Part shown: positions 44,041 through 52,021 of the stretch, piece by piece
How positions within the stretch are numbered: the stretch's first letter is position 1
How the letters are laid out: every line of letters begins with the position of its first letter
Source of the DNA: Pseudomonas viridiflava
Lineage (GTDB): Bacteria; Pseudomonadota; Gammaproteobacteria; Pseudomonadales; Pseudomonadaceae
Assembly (NCBI RefSeq): GCF_900591205.1
Contig: NZ_UUPU01000064.1
Location: 1 to 64,000, forward strand
DNA: 64,000 nt
Reading direction: 5' to 3'
Position numbers and translations under genes: made by a program
The notes under the pieces: model-generated
The model's database searches: none
What the model saw: only the letters and a program-made list of their open reading frames with translations
What the model was told of the DNA's origin: nothing

Positions 44041-45543
44041 TCAGTTGATGCGTGGATGCTGCTGCACCAGATTCTGGCGCTTGGCTTCCAATGCCGCAAT
44101 CTCTGCGTCGATGTCTTCGATTTTCTGCTCGATATTGTCGTGATGCTCCTGCAGCAGCTCTTTGGCTTCCTCCATATCGGAGGCGGCCGGCGCTGCGCCG
44201 CGCAGGGGTTTGTTGGCAGTTTCCTTCATGGTCAGCCCGGTGATCAGGCCGATCACGGCAAACACCATCAGGTAATAGGCGGGCATGAACAGGTCGTTGG
44301 TGCTTTCCACCAGCCACGCCACGGCGGTCGGGGTGACACCGGCGACCAGCACCGAGATGTTGAAGGCGCTGGCCAGCGCGCTGTAGCGCAGGTGGGTGGG
44401 GAACATCGCGGGCAGGGTCGAGGCCATCACGCCGATAAAGAAGTTCAGGATCACCGCGAGAATCAGCAGGCCGGCGAAGATCAGCCCGGTTTTGCCGCTG
44501 GTAATCAGCATAAAGGCAGGAATGGCCAGGAACAGCAGGCCGATGCTGCCAGCGATGATGAAGGGCTTGCGGCCGATCTTGTCGCTGACAAAACCAATAA
44601 ACGGTTGCACAAACAGCATGCCGACCATGATCGCAATGATGATCAGCACACCGCTGTTTTCCGAGTAGTGCAGGTTATGCGACAGGTAGCTCGGCATATA
44701 CGTGAGCAGCATGTAGTAGGTCACGTTGGTGGCGGCGACGATGCCGATGCAGGTCAGCAGGCTACGCCAGTGCTTGGTGGCGATTTCCTTGAACGACACT
44801 TTGGGACCGTGGGTCAGGCCCTCGCGGTCACCTTGTTCGAGCTTGTCGACATGCTGCTGGAACGCCGGGGTTTCTTCCAATGCGTGGCGCAGGTACAGGC
44901 CGATCATGCCCAGGGGCAGGGCCAGGAAGAACGGCAGGCGCCAGCCCCAGGCTTCGAAGTCCGCTTCGCCCAGCACGCTGGAAATCAGCACCACCACGCC
45001 GGCACCGAGCACGAAACCGGCAATGGAACCGAAGTCCAGCCAACTGCCGAGGAAGCCGCGCTTGCGATCCGGCGCGTATTCGGCGACGAAAATCGAGGCG
45101 CCGGTGTACTCACCGCCCACCGAGAAACCCTGGGCCATCTTGCACAGCAGCAACAGGATCGGCGCACAGATGCCGATGGAGGCATATCCTGGGATCAGGC
45201 CGATAGCGAAGGTGCTGAGGGACATGATCACGATGGTGGCGGCGAGGACTTTCTGTCGCCCGTATTTATCACCCAGCGCGCCAAAGAACAGGCCGCCCAG
45301 GGGGCGAATCAGGAAGGGTACAGAGAAGGTGGCCAGTGCGGCGATCATTTGGACGCTGGGCGAGGCGTCGGGGAAAAACACCTTGCCGAGCACATAGGCG
45401 ACAAACCCGTACACACCGAAGTCGAACCATTCCATGGCGTTACCCAGTGCGGCGGCGGTGATCGCCTTGCGCATTTTGGCATCGTCAACGATGGTGATGT
45501 CTTTCAAACCGATGGGTTTGACGCTTTTCTTACGTAATTTCAT
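44041..45543 (-). CDS. proP: ProP osmosensory proline/glycine betaine symporter
   Basis: A 500-residue MFS H+ symporter for proline, glycine betaine and other osmolytes, the same length as E. coli ProP. Typical segments: ALGNAMEWFDFGVYGFVAYV, GGEYTGASIFVAEYAPDRKRG and GWRLPFFLALPLG. The C-terminus from about residue 455 is charged (EEAKELLQEHHDNIEQKIEDI, AEIAALEAKRQ) and fits the antiparallel coiled coil that tunes osmotic activation in ProP. Start ATG 45543; a longer frame adds 12 unlikely residues. Confidence 0.92.
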   Translation of the reverse strand: MKLRKKSVKPIGLKDITIVDDAKMRKAITAAALGNAMEWFDFGVYGFVAYVLGKVFFPDASPSVQMIAALATFSVPFLIRPLGGLFFGALGDKYGRQKVLAATIVIMSLSTFAIGLIPGYASIGICAPILLLLCKMAQGFSVGGEYTGASIFVAEYAPDRKRGFLGSWLDFGSIAGFVLGAGVVVLISSVLGEADFEAWGWRLPFFLALPLGMIGLYLRHALEETPAFQQHVDKLEQGDREGLTHGPKVSFKEIATKHWRSLLTCIGIVAATNVTYYMLLTYMPSYLSHNLHYSENSGVLIIIAIMVGMLFVQPFIGFVSDKIGRKPFIIAGSIGLLFLAIPAFMLITSGKTGLIFAGLLILAVILNFFIGVMASTLPAMFPTHLRYSALASAFNISVLVAGVTPTAVAWLVESTNDLFMPAYYLMVFAVIGLITGLTMKETANKPLRGAAPAASDMEEAKELLQEHHDNIEQKIEDIDAEIAALEAKRQNLVQQHPRIN

Positions 45544-45709
45544 GCAGACCACTCTAAAACTGAACAGGGGAGGTGCCATCGTTGCAATGGCACCGCTCTG
45601 TCAGTTCAGATACAACTGCATACGAAATAATTCACCACTATTTGTGTTTTTTTGCAGGGGTAACGGATTTTTTTGCTTGGCGGGCTTTTGTGGCCGGTGG
45701 GCACGCTAC

Positions 45710-45843
45710 TGTGGCGAGCGGGCTTGCCCGCGTTGGACTGCGAAGCAGTCCCAGAAGCGAACGCCGCGTAACTTCAGGTAAATCTCCGTCGCAGGTTTTG
45801 GGGCCGCTACGCAGCCCAACGCGGGCAAGCCCGCTCGCCACAG
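45710..45843. repeat. Long-type REP doublet
   Basis: TGTGGCGAGCGGGCTTGCCC at the left is mirrored by GGGCAAGCCCGCTCGCCACA, with an inner TTGGACTGCGAAGCAGTCC layer. Very similar to the element at 51-180. It occupies most of the 350-bp proP/GNAT gap; the remaining 166 bp hold the proP promoter, not recognisable by eye. Confidence 0.88.
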
Positions 45844-45893
45844 AAGTTCGCACGGCATAAAAACCGATCTGCACGGAAAAAGGAGCCAATCAA

Positions 45894-46418
45894 ATGCCCC
45901 CCTCACGCTTGGTCTACCGCAAGCCGCGGCCCACGGATGTGCAGCGATTGTTCGCGATCTTCGGTGATCCGCAGACTAACCTTTTCAATCCCTCAGGCCC
46001 CATGCCTAACCTTGCCGCCGCCCAGCGCCTGCTCGATCACTGGCTGGAACAGTGGGCCACCCTCGGCTATGGCTGGTGGGCCATCGCTCATCGCGACGTA
46101 CCGGAACACCTCATCGGGTTTGGCGGCATCGCACCGCTCAATTACCTCACGCAGCGGCGTATCAACCTGGGCTACCGTTTTGCGGTGCAAGCCTGGGGGC
46201 AGGGCTATGCCACTGAAGTGGCGCGTGATGCGCTGGTGCTGGCGTTTGAAAACCTGGGGCTGCCCGAGGTGTTCGGCCTGGTGCGGCCGGACCACGCCGC
46301 GTCGATCCGGGTGCTGGAAAAGATCGGCATGCAGCCGTTTGGCGTACTCGATGATGTGCCCGGTAAAGCACCCAGCCTGGTGATGCGGGTTTGTCATCCT
46401 ACAACTCGGTTCGCCTGA
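45894..46418 (+). CDS. GNAT-family N-acetyltransferase
   Basis: A 174-residue acetyltransferase of the RimJ/RimL type: RKPRPTDVQRLFAIFGDP at the start, LIGFGGIAPL in the middle, and the acetyl-CoA loop QAWGQGYATEVARDAL, then HAASIRVLEKIGM. AAGGAG precedes the ATG. Acceptor unknown. No linked gene suggests one. Confidence 0.88.
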   Translation: MPPSRLVYRKPRPTDVQRLFAIFGDPQTNLFNPSGPMPNLAAAQRLLDHWLEQWATLGYGWWAIAHRDVPEHLIGFGGIAPLNYLTQRRINLGYRFAVQAWGQGYATEVARDALVLAFENLGLPEVFGLVRPDHAASIRVLEKIGMQPFGVLDDVPGKAPSLVMRVCHPTTRFA

Positions 46419-46501
46419 CACTTTTTACAGCGGCGTGCCCCCCATAAAAACCGCAATCTTTCAGATTGACAGCGCAAAGGGACCCCGATATAAAAGTCAC
46501 A

Positions 46502-46533
46502 GTTGTACGACGACATATGACGTTACATATGTC
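46502..46533 (+). promoter_or_regulatory. Two overlapping operator-like repeats before the sugar-acid MFS
   Basis: GTTGTACGACGAC (46502-46514) nearly repeats the palindrome at 35551. GACATATG-ACGTTA-CATATGTC (46512-46533) is an 8-bp-arm inverted repeat that ends 28 bp before the ATG. Both are plausible binding sites for a GntR or LacI regulator of the transporter. Confidence 0.45.
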
Positions 46534-46561
46534 CTGCCTAACAAAAATAAAAAGTGATGCC

Positions 46562-47965
46562 ATGAACTTGAACGAGCCCATCAACGCCCACCGCGTTGGC
46601 CAGGCGGTAGGCAACTATCGCTGGACCATCTGCGCGATGCTGTTCTTCGCGACCACCGTCAACTACCTCGACCGTCAGGTGCTCAGCCTGCTGGCGCCGC
46701 AGTTGTCGACGCAATTTGGCTGGAGCAATACCGACTACGCCAACATTGCCGCCGTGTTCCAGTTTGTTTACGCGATTTCCATGCTGTTTGCCGGGCGCTT
46801 TGTCGACAAGATCGGCACCAAGGCCGCCTACGTCGTTGCGATTGCTATCTGGTCGACGGGCGCGATCATGCATGCGTTTGCGGTGCCGATGGGTGAGGGC
46901 ATCGCGGCGGTCAGTGGGGCGATCGGCCTGGCGGTCATCCCGGTCTCGATTGCGGGCTTCATGCTGTCGCGTGCCGTGCTGGCGATTGGCGAGGCGGGTA
47001 ACTTCCCGATTGCGATCAAGGCCACCGCCGAATATTTCCCGAAAAAAGAACGTTCCCTGGCCACCGGTATCTTCAACTCGGGGGCCAACGTGGGCGCGAT
47101 TCTGGCACCGATCTGCGTGCCGCTGATTGCCGGGATATGGGGCTGGGAGGCGGCCTTTATGGTGATCGGCATGCTCGGCTTCGTGTGGGTGGCGGTATGG
47201 GCTGCCATCTATGAAAAGCCTGAGCATCAAAAGCGTCTGTCGGCCGAAGAATTGGCCTATATCCGCAGCGACCAGACGGTCCAGCCGTTCACCCAGGCGC
47301 CTGCTGGCGCGCCGGTGAAAAAAGTCTCGTGGTTCAAGTTGCTCACCTATCGCCAGACCTGGGCCTTTGCCTTCGGCAAGTTCATGACCGACGGCGTGTG
47401 GTGGTTCTTCCTGTTCTGGCTGCCCACCTACCTGTCAGCGCAATACGGCATGAAAGGCGCGGACATCGTGATGCCGCTGGCCGTGCTGTACAGCATGACC
47501 ATGGTCGGCAGTATCGGTGGCGGCTGGTTCCCCAGCTACTTTATGGCGCGGGGTGATGCACCCTACGACGGCCGCATGAAAGCCATGTTGGTGATCGCAC
47601 TGTTCCCGTTGGTGGTGTTGCTGGCGCAGCCGCTGGGCTACATCAGCTTCTGGGTGCCGGTGTTGCTGATCGGTGTGGGCGCTTCGGCGCACCAGGCGTG
47701 GTCGTGCAACATTTTCACCACCGTGTCCGACATGTTCCCGCAAAAAACCGTGGCCTCGGTGGTCGGCATCGGCGGCATGGCGGGCGGGCTGGGTGGCGTG
47801 GTAATGACCAAGATCGGCGGCTGGGTATTCGACTACTACAAGTCGATCAACGATATCCATACCGGCTATATGATCATGTTTGCGATCTGTGCCCTGGCCT
47901 ACCTGGTGGCCTGGAGCGTGATGAAGGCGCTGGTGCCGCGTCACAAGGAAATCACTGATTTGTAA
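46562..47965 (+). CDS. MFS transporter of the hexuronate/aldonate (ACS) type
   Basis: A 467-residue 12-TM permease. FFATTVNYLDRQVLSLLAPQL at TM1 is the signature of the anion:cation symporter group (ExuT, DgoT, GudP); other group traits are SRAVLAIGEAGNFPIAIKATAEYFPKKERSLATGIFNSGANVG and the late FTTVSDMFPQKTVASVVG. Sugar acids such as hexuronates or aldonates are likely substrates. Start at ATG 46562. The operators upstream imply induction. A terminator follows. Confidence 0.87.
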   Translation: MNLNEPINAHRVGQAVGNYRWTICAMLFFATTVNYLDRQVLSLLAPQLSTQFGWSNTDYANIAAVFQFVYAISMLFAGRFVDKIGTKAAYVVAIAIWSTGAIMHAFAVPMGEGIAAVSGAIGLAVIPVSIAGFMLSRAVLAIGEAGNFPIAIKATAEYFPKKERSLATGIFNSGANVGAILAPICVPLIAGIWGWEAAFMVIGMLGFVWVAVWAAIYEKPEHQKRLSAEELAYIRSDQTVQPFTQAPAGAPVKKVSWFKLLTYRQTWAFAFGKFMTDGVWWFFLFWLPTYLSAQYGMKGADIVMPLAVLYSMTMVGSIGGGWFPSYFMARGDAPYDGRMKAMLVIALFPLVVLLAQPLGYISFWVPVLLIGVGASAHQAWSCNIFTTVSDMFPQKTVASVVGIGGMAGGLGGVVMTKIGGWVFDYYKSINDIHTGYMIMFAICALAYLVAWSVMKALVPRHKEITDL

Positions 47966-47974
47966 GGCTTGACC

Positions 47975-48006
47975 TCCCGCGCCGAGACAGCGCGGGATGG
48001 CTTTTT
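47975..48006 (+). terminator. Intrinsic terminator of the MFS gene
   Basis: Perfect 8-bp stem TCCCGCGC / GCGCGGGA with a 7-nt loop, then TGGCTTTTT. The T run overlaps the stop of the convergent MarR-GNAT gene. Confidence 0.87.
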
Positions 48007-48925
48007 AGAGTGTGCGGGTCCAGGTTTCGCTGATCAGTGACTTACCGAAGCTCGCGGTGGGCTCTTGCTCCGTCAATTCGAACCCGGCTTTCTGATAGAG
48101 CTTGCGCGCATCGGTCAAGATGTTCACGGTCCACAGCAGCATGCTGCTGTAGCCGGCCTGCCGGGCAAACCGCAGGCATTCATCCACCAGGCGCTGGCCA
48201 ATACCCATGCCACGTGCGTTGGCGTCCACATAGAGCATGCGCAGCTTGGCGGTGGTGTCGTCATGGCGCACCACAAATACCGAGCCCACCACTTCGCCGT
48301 CCTTTTCTGCGATCCAGCAGCGCTCGCACGCCGGGTCAAACTCGCGCAAGTACTTGGCGACTATCTCCGCCACCAGCGCTTCGAACTCCCAATTCCAGCC
48401 ATATTCACGGGCGTACAGTGCCGATTGCTGTTGCACCACCAGGCCCATATCGCCAGGTTGCGGGTCGCGCAGCAGGTAGCTCGGCGCGGTGCCTTGCAGC
48501 AGGGCCTGGATGCGCTTCATGGAATCGGTCAGTTGCCGCTGCTGGGGTTCCGGCAGGCCGCTGAGCAGGGCGATGACTTCGTTCTGGGTTTGTTGCTCCA
48601 GTGGCGCCAGCACGCTGCGGCCGAGGTCGCTGAGGTGCAGCAACACGGCACGCGCATCGGTGACGGAGCGGACTTTCTGGATCAGGCGCTTTTTCTCGAG
48701 CCCGTTGGTCAGCCGGCTCAGGTAACCCGCGTCCAGGCTGAGCATCTGGCACAGGTCGGCGCTGGTCAGGTCGCCACGCGACGACAGTTCGTACATCACG
48801 CGGATTTCTGTCAGGGAAAAATCGCTTTGCAGCAGGTGTTCCTGCAACACACCGATCTGGTGGGTGTAGAAGCGATTAAAGCCGCGCACGATGCCGGCGC
48901 GTTCGACAAGCAGAGGGGTGGACAT
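48005..48925 (-). CDS. MarR regulator fused to GNAT acetyltransferase
   Basis: A 306-residue two-domain protein. Residues about 5-140 form a MarR winged HTH (FSLTEIRVMYELSSRGDLTSADLCQMLSLDAGYLSRL). Residues about 155-306 form a GNAT domain with LYVDANARGMGIGQRLVDECLRFA and the VNILTDARKLYQKAGF tail. This fusion is known in bacteria, but its signal is not. Start ATG 48925. Two 13-bp palindromes directly upstream are almost certainly its own operators. The downstream neighbour is convergent. Confidence 0.92.
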   Translation of the reverse strand: MSTPLLVERAGIVRGFNRFYTHQIGVLQEHLLQSDFSLTEIRVMYELSSRGDLTSADLCQMLSLDAGYLSRLTNGLEKKRLIQKVRSVTDARAVLLHLSDLGRSVLAPLEQQTQNEVIALLSGLPEPQQRQLTDSMKRIQALLQGTAPSYLLRDPQPGDMGLVVQQQSALYAREYGWNWEFEALVAEIVAKYLREFDPACERCWIAEKDGEVVGSVFVVRHDDTTAKLRMLYVDANARGMGIGQRLVDECLRFARQAGYSSMLLWTVNILTDARKLYQKAGFELTEQEPTASFGKSLISETWTRTL

Positions 48926-48942
48926 GGCGGATGCTCGAATGG

Positions 48943-48976
48943 TTGCCTGAGGCAATTATATTGTTGCCTCAGGCAA
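48943..48976. promoter_or_regulatory. Twin 13-bp palindromic operator of the MarR-GNAT gene
   Basis: TTGCCTGAGGCAA (48943-48955) and TTGCCTCAGGCAA (48964-48976) are palindromes with 6-bp arms around a single central base, and each is the exact reverse complement of the other. Their centres are 21 bp apart, two helical turns. The 8-bp spacer TTATATTG is AT-rich, like a -10. It ends 18 bp before the start codon. Confidence 0.85.
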
Positions 48977-48994
48977 GCATGTCAAACATTTTGC

Positions 48995-50287
48995 TTAACG
49001 GTTACGCGTCACTCGCCAGACGGTATTGGCCAGGTCGTCGGCAATGATCAGCGCGCCTTTGGGGTCCACCGTCACGCCCACCGGGCGGCCACGGGTCTTG
49101 CCGTCGTCACCGCGAAACCCGGTGGCGAAATCAATCGGCTCACCGGACGGCTTGCCATTGCTGAACGGCACGAAGATCACCTTGTAGCCCACCGGGTTGT
49201 CGCGGTTCCAACTGCCGTGTTCGCCAACAAACACGCCGTTGGCGAACGTGTCGCCCATGGCCGGGATGGAAAAGTCCACGCCCAGTGCCGCCACGTGGGA
49301 GCCGAGGCTGTAATCCGGCTTGATCGCTGAGGCGACTTTGGCCGGGTTCTGCGGTTGCGCACGCGGGTCGACGTTCTGGCCCCAATAGCTGTAGGGCCAG
49401 CCGTAGAAGGCGCCTTCGCGCACCGAAGTGAGGTAGTCCGGCACCAGGTCGGGGCCCAGTTCGTCACGTTCGTTGACCACTGTCCACAGTTGCCCGGTAT
49501 CGGGTTGGATGGTCAGTGCGGTGGGGTTGCGCAGGCCGGTGGCGTAGGGTTTGTGCGCGCCGGTGGCCGCGTCGATCTGCCAGACCATGGCCCGGTCGAT
49601 TTCCACTTCCATGCCGCGCTCGGTAACGTTGCTGTTGGAGCCGATGCCTACATAGAGCTGACGGCCATCGGCGCTGATGGCGAGGGACTTGGTCCAGTGG
49701 TGATTGATCTGCGCGGGCAGGTCGGTGACCTTGGTCGGCGGGCCGCCGGCTTTGGTCTGGCCGTCGGCGTAGTCGAAGCTCACCAGTGCGTCCTGGTTGG
49801 CCACGTACAGTTTGCCGTTGGCAAATGCCAGGCCGTAGGGCGCGTTGAGGTTGTCGGCGAACACGGTCTTGAGTTCGTAGGTGCCGTCACCGTCGGCATC
49901 GCGCAGCAGCGTAAGACGGTTGCCGCTCTTGACCTTGGTGTTGCCTTCGGCCTTGATCAGGCTGGCGATCACATCCTTGGGCTTGAGCTTGGCTGCACTG
50001 CCGCCACGGCCTTCAGCGATCAGAATATCGCCGTTGGGCAGCACCAGGGTCTGGCGCGGGATCGCCAGATCGGTGGCAATCGCGGTCACGCTGTAGCCTT
50101 CGGGCACCTTGGGTTTCTGCTCGCCCCAGGGCGCGGGTTCGGCAATCTTCATGCTCGGCAACAGGCTGCTTTGCTGCTCCGGCAGTTTCGGGTCGGGACC
50201 ACGAGCCTGGGTCTTGTCGCCTTCGCCACCGCAGGCGCTCAGTAACAGCGCGGCGCTTAACAAGGTCAATGTGCTGGAAGTTTTCAT
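48995..50287 (-). CDS. Sorbosone dehydrogenase-like lipoprotein (PQQ-type beta-propeller)
   Basis: A 430-residue protein of the L-sorbosone dehydrogenase/soluble glucose dehydrogenase fold. A lipobox (LLSAC, Cys19) makes it a probable outer- or inner-membrane lipoprotein. Propeller blades include LNAPYGLAFANGKLYVAN, HHWTKSLAISADGRQLYVGIGS and VGEHGSWNRDNPVGYKV. Members often use PQQ; the substrate is not readable. GGGAGG precedes the ATG, which overlaps the stop of the DUF2231-type gene (ATGA), so the pair is coupled. Confidence 0.88.
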   Translation of the reverse strand: MKTSSTLTLLSAALLLSACGGEGDKTQARGPDPKLPEQQSSLLPSMKIAEPAPWGEQKPKVPEGYSVTAIATDLAIPRQTLVLPNGDILIAEGRGGSAAKLKPKDVIASLIKAEGNTKVKSGNRLTLLRDADGDGTYELKTVFADNLNAPYGLAFANGKLYVANQDALVSFDYADGQTKAGGPPTKVTDLPAQINHHWTKSLAISADGRQLYVGIGSNSNVTERGMEVEIDRAMVWQIDAATGAHKPYATGLRNPTALTIQPDTGQLWTVVNERDELGPDLVPDYLTSVREGAFYGWPYSYWGQNVDPRAQPQNPAKVASAIKPDYSLGSHVAALGVDFSIPAMGDTFANGVFVGEHGSWNRDNPVGYKVIFVPFSNGKPSGEPIDFATGFRGDDGKTRGRPVGVTVDPKGALIIADDLANTVWRVTRNR

Positions 50288-50697
50288 TTGGCACCTCCCG
50301 AGCGCAGGCCGGTCCAGGTGGCTGCCAGAGTCAGCAGCAAGACGATGGCCGACAGGACCAGGCCCGCAGGCATTGAGGCGTAGGCATCCTTGGCATGCTG
50401 GAAGGCGTTGACCAGGCCCAATACCCAGGTGGCCAACAGCAGCAGCACATACCGCGTGGGTTGCCCGGCCTTGCGCTCGGCGCGCAGCAGGTTGACCAGC
50501 GCGAACAGAAACGCGAAGCCGGCGAACACCAGCGCGCCGGCGATCAGCCAGGATGCGAAGTTGGCCCATTGAATCTGGTAGGTCTGGGTGTAGGCAATGT
50601 CGCTGAGCAAGGCGCCGAGAAACAACGGCACGGTGCCGGCCAGCAGCGTCGCATGCAGCGGTCCTGGCGTGTATCGGTAGGCGGGGAGAGTAGTCAT
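50284..50697 (-). CDS. DUF2231-type membrane protein
   Basis: A 137-residue inner-membrane protein with four hydrophobic segments. PGPLHATLLAGTVPLFLGALLSDIAY at the start matches the DUF2231 pattern. The stop overlaps the lipoprotein start by ATGA. Relatives often pair with PQQ- or haem-type dehydrogenases, so it may be the membrane partner that takes electrons. AAGGAG lies upstream of ATG 50697, and the palindrome GTTGTACAAC (50715-50724) lies next to it. Confidence 0.83.
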   Translation of the reverse strand: MTTLPAYRYTPGPLHATLLAGTVPLFLGALLSDIAYTQTYQIQWANFASWLIAGALVFAGFAFLFALVNLLRAERKAGQPTRYVLLLLATWVLGLVNAFQHAKDAYASMPAGLVLSAIVLLLTLAATWTGLRSGGAK

Positions 50698-50871
50698 AGT
50701 CGTGGCGGCTCCTTGTTGTACAACGCCCCTGGGGCGGGGCAGCGCATAGGAAATGAACGCAGCACGCGTCAGAAAGTTCAGCGTCAATCGTGTCGAAATA
50801 TTGTGAACCCACTGGGTGGGTCCCGGCCTAACGCCTTATCATCCCGCACTTTTCCAACGCAAGGCGCTTCC

Positions 50872-51900
50872 ATGACTCACCCTCGCATCGGTTTCGCATG
50901 CCAGTACCAGCATCCCGAACGCCTGCTATCAGCCAGCGCCTTGAAGCTGATCGAAGGCCCTTTCAACCCGCGCACCACCACGCTGCGCTGGATGGAGAGT
51001 GTCACGCCGCAGGTGGCCCGCAATAAATTGGTGGAAGTGGTCACCCACAACCTGGCCGCCCAATTGCGTTTGTTGGCCTTTGTCGCCGAACTGCCGCCGA
51101 CCTTGCACATGCTGCGATTAAGCAGTGATCTTTTGCCTTTCTATAGCCACCCGAAAGTGGCCTCGGTGTACAAGGATCCGGCCATAGAACGTCAGCTGGC
51201 CGAGGGGTTTGCCGCTATCGGAGACCTGGCACGCGCTGCGGATATCCGTTTGTCATTTCACCCCGGCCAGTACTGTGTGCTCGCTTCGGAGAACCCCGCG
51301 GTGGTGGAAAACAGCCTGGCCGAATTTGAATACCACGCCGACATGATCCGCATGATGGGCTACGGCCGGCGCTTTCAGGACCTCAAGTGCAATGTGCATA
51401 TCGCCGGCCGCCTCGGCGTGGAAGGCACCCGTGCGGTGTGGCCGCGCCTGTCGCAAGTGGCGCGCAACTGCATCACCTTTGAAAACGACGAGAAAACCTA
51501 CGGCCTGGACCACTGCCTGCAAGTGGCCGACCTGGCGCCGGTGGTGCTGGACATTCACCATTGTTGGATCAACGAAGACCACTACATCGACCCCCATTCG
51601 GAACGGGTCGCGCGGGTGATCGAAAGCTGGCGTGGCGTACGGCCCACCATGCACTATTCCCAACCTCAGGAGAGCTTGCAGGAACTGGGCTTCGACGCCG
51701 AGCACAAGCTGGAAATGGACGCGCTGTTGCACGTGGTGTCCAAGCGTGACCTGTACGCCCACAGCGCGCAGATGTGGAACCGCTGGACCAACGACTACGC
51801 GCTGCAATTTCTCGATCGCTTCGACATCATGCTGGAAGCCAAGGGCAAGAACATCGCAGCGTTAGCGTTTTATGAGCATTTAAAGTCTCGTTCAACGTAA
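50872..51900 (+). CDS. uvsE: UV damage endonuclease
   Basis: A 342-residue UVDE-family enzyme that nicks DNA 5' to UV photoproducts and other lesions, an alternative to UvrABC. TIM-barrel metal-ligand motifs are present: RLSSDLLPFYSHP, SFHPGQYCVL, CNVHIAGRLG, TFENDEKTYGL, VLDIHHCW and HYSQPQ. The start is ATG 50872 with AAGG before it; a longer frame from 50395 overlaps the neighbouring genes and is rejected. UVDE is scattered in Pseudomonas and often seems acquired, but base use here is like that of the neighbours. Confidence 0.92.
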   Translation: MTHPRIGFACQYQHPERLLSASALKLIEGPFNPRTTTLRWMESVTPQVARNKLVEVVTHNLAAQLRLLAFVAELPPTLHMLRLSSDLLPFYSHPKVASVYKDPAIERQLAEGFAAIGDLARAADIRLSFHPGQYCVLASENPAVVENSLAEFEYHADMIRMMGYGRRFQDLKCNVHIAGRLGVEGTRAVWPRLSQVARNCITFENDEKTYGLDHCLQVADLAPVVLDIHHCWINEDHYIDPHSERVARVIESWRGVRPTMHYSQPQESLQELGFDAEHKLEMDALLHVVSKRDLYAHSAQMWNRWTNDYALQFLDRFDIMLEAKGKNIAALAFYEHLKSRST

Positions 51901-52021
51901 GGCAAGTTCGATAGGGATAGTGGCGCTAAGCTGACCCACGCATACGCCAAGCCTATGGAAAGCCCATGATCAACTGCCCAGTGCGGGCATTTCCCGATGT
52001 GGCAGCAGATCGCTGACTTCC

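Noticed and set aside
50395..50871. Long N-terminal extension of the UV damage endonuclease frame
   Set aside because: It would overlap the DUF2231 gene, has no homologous features, and ATG 50872 has a proper SD and family start.
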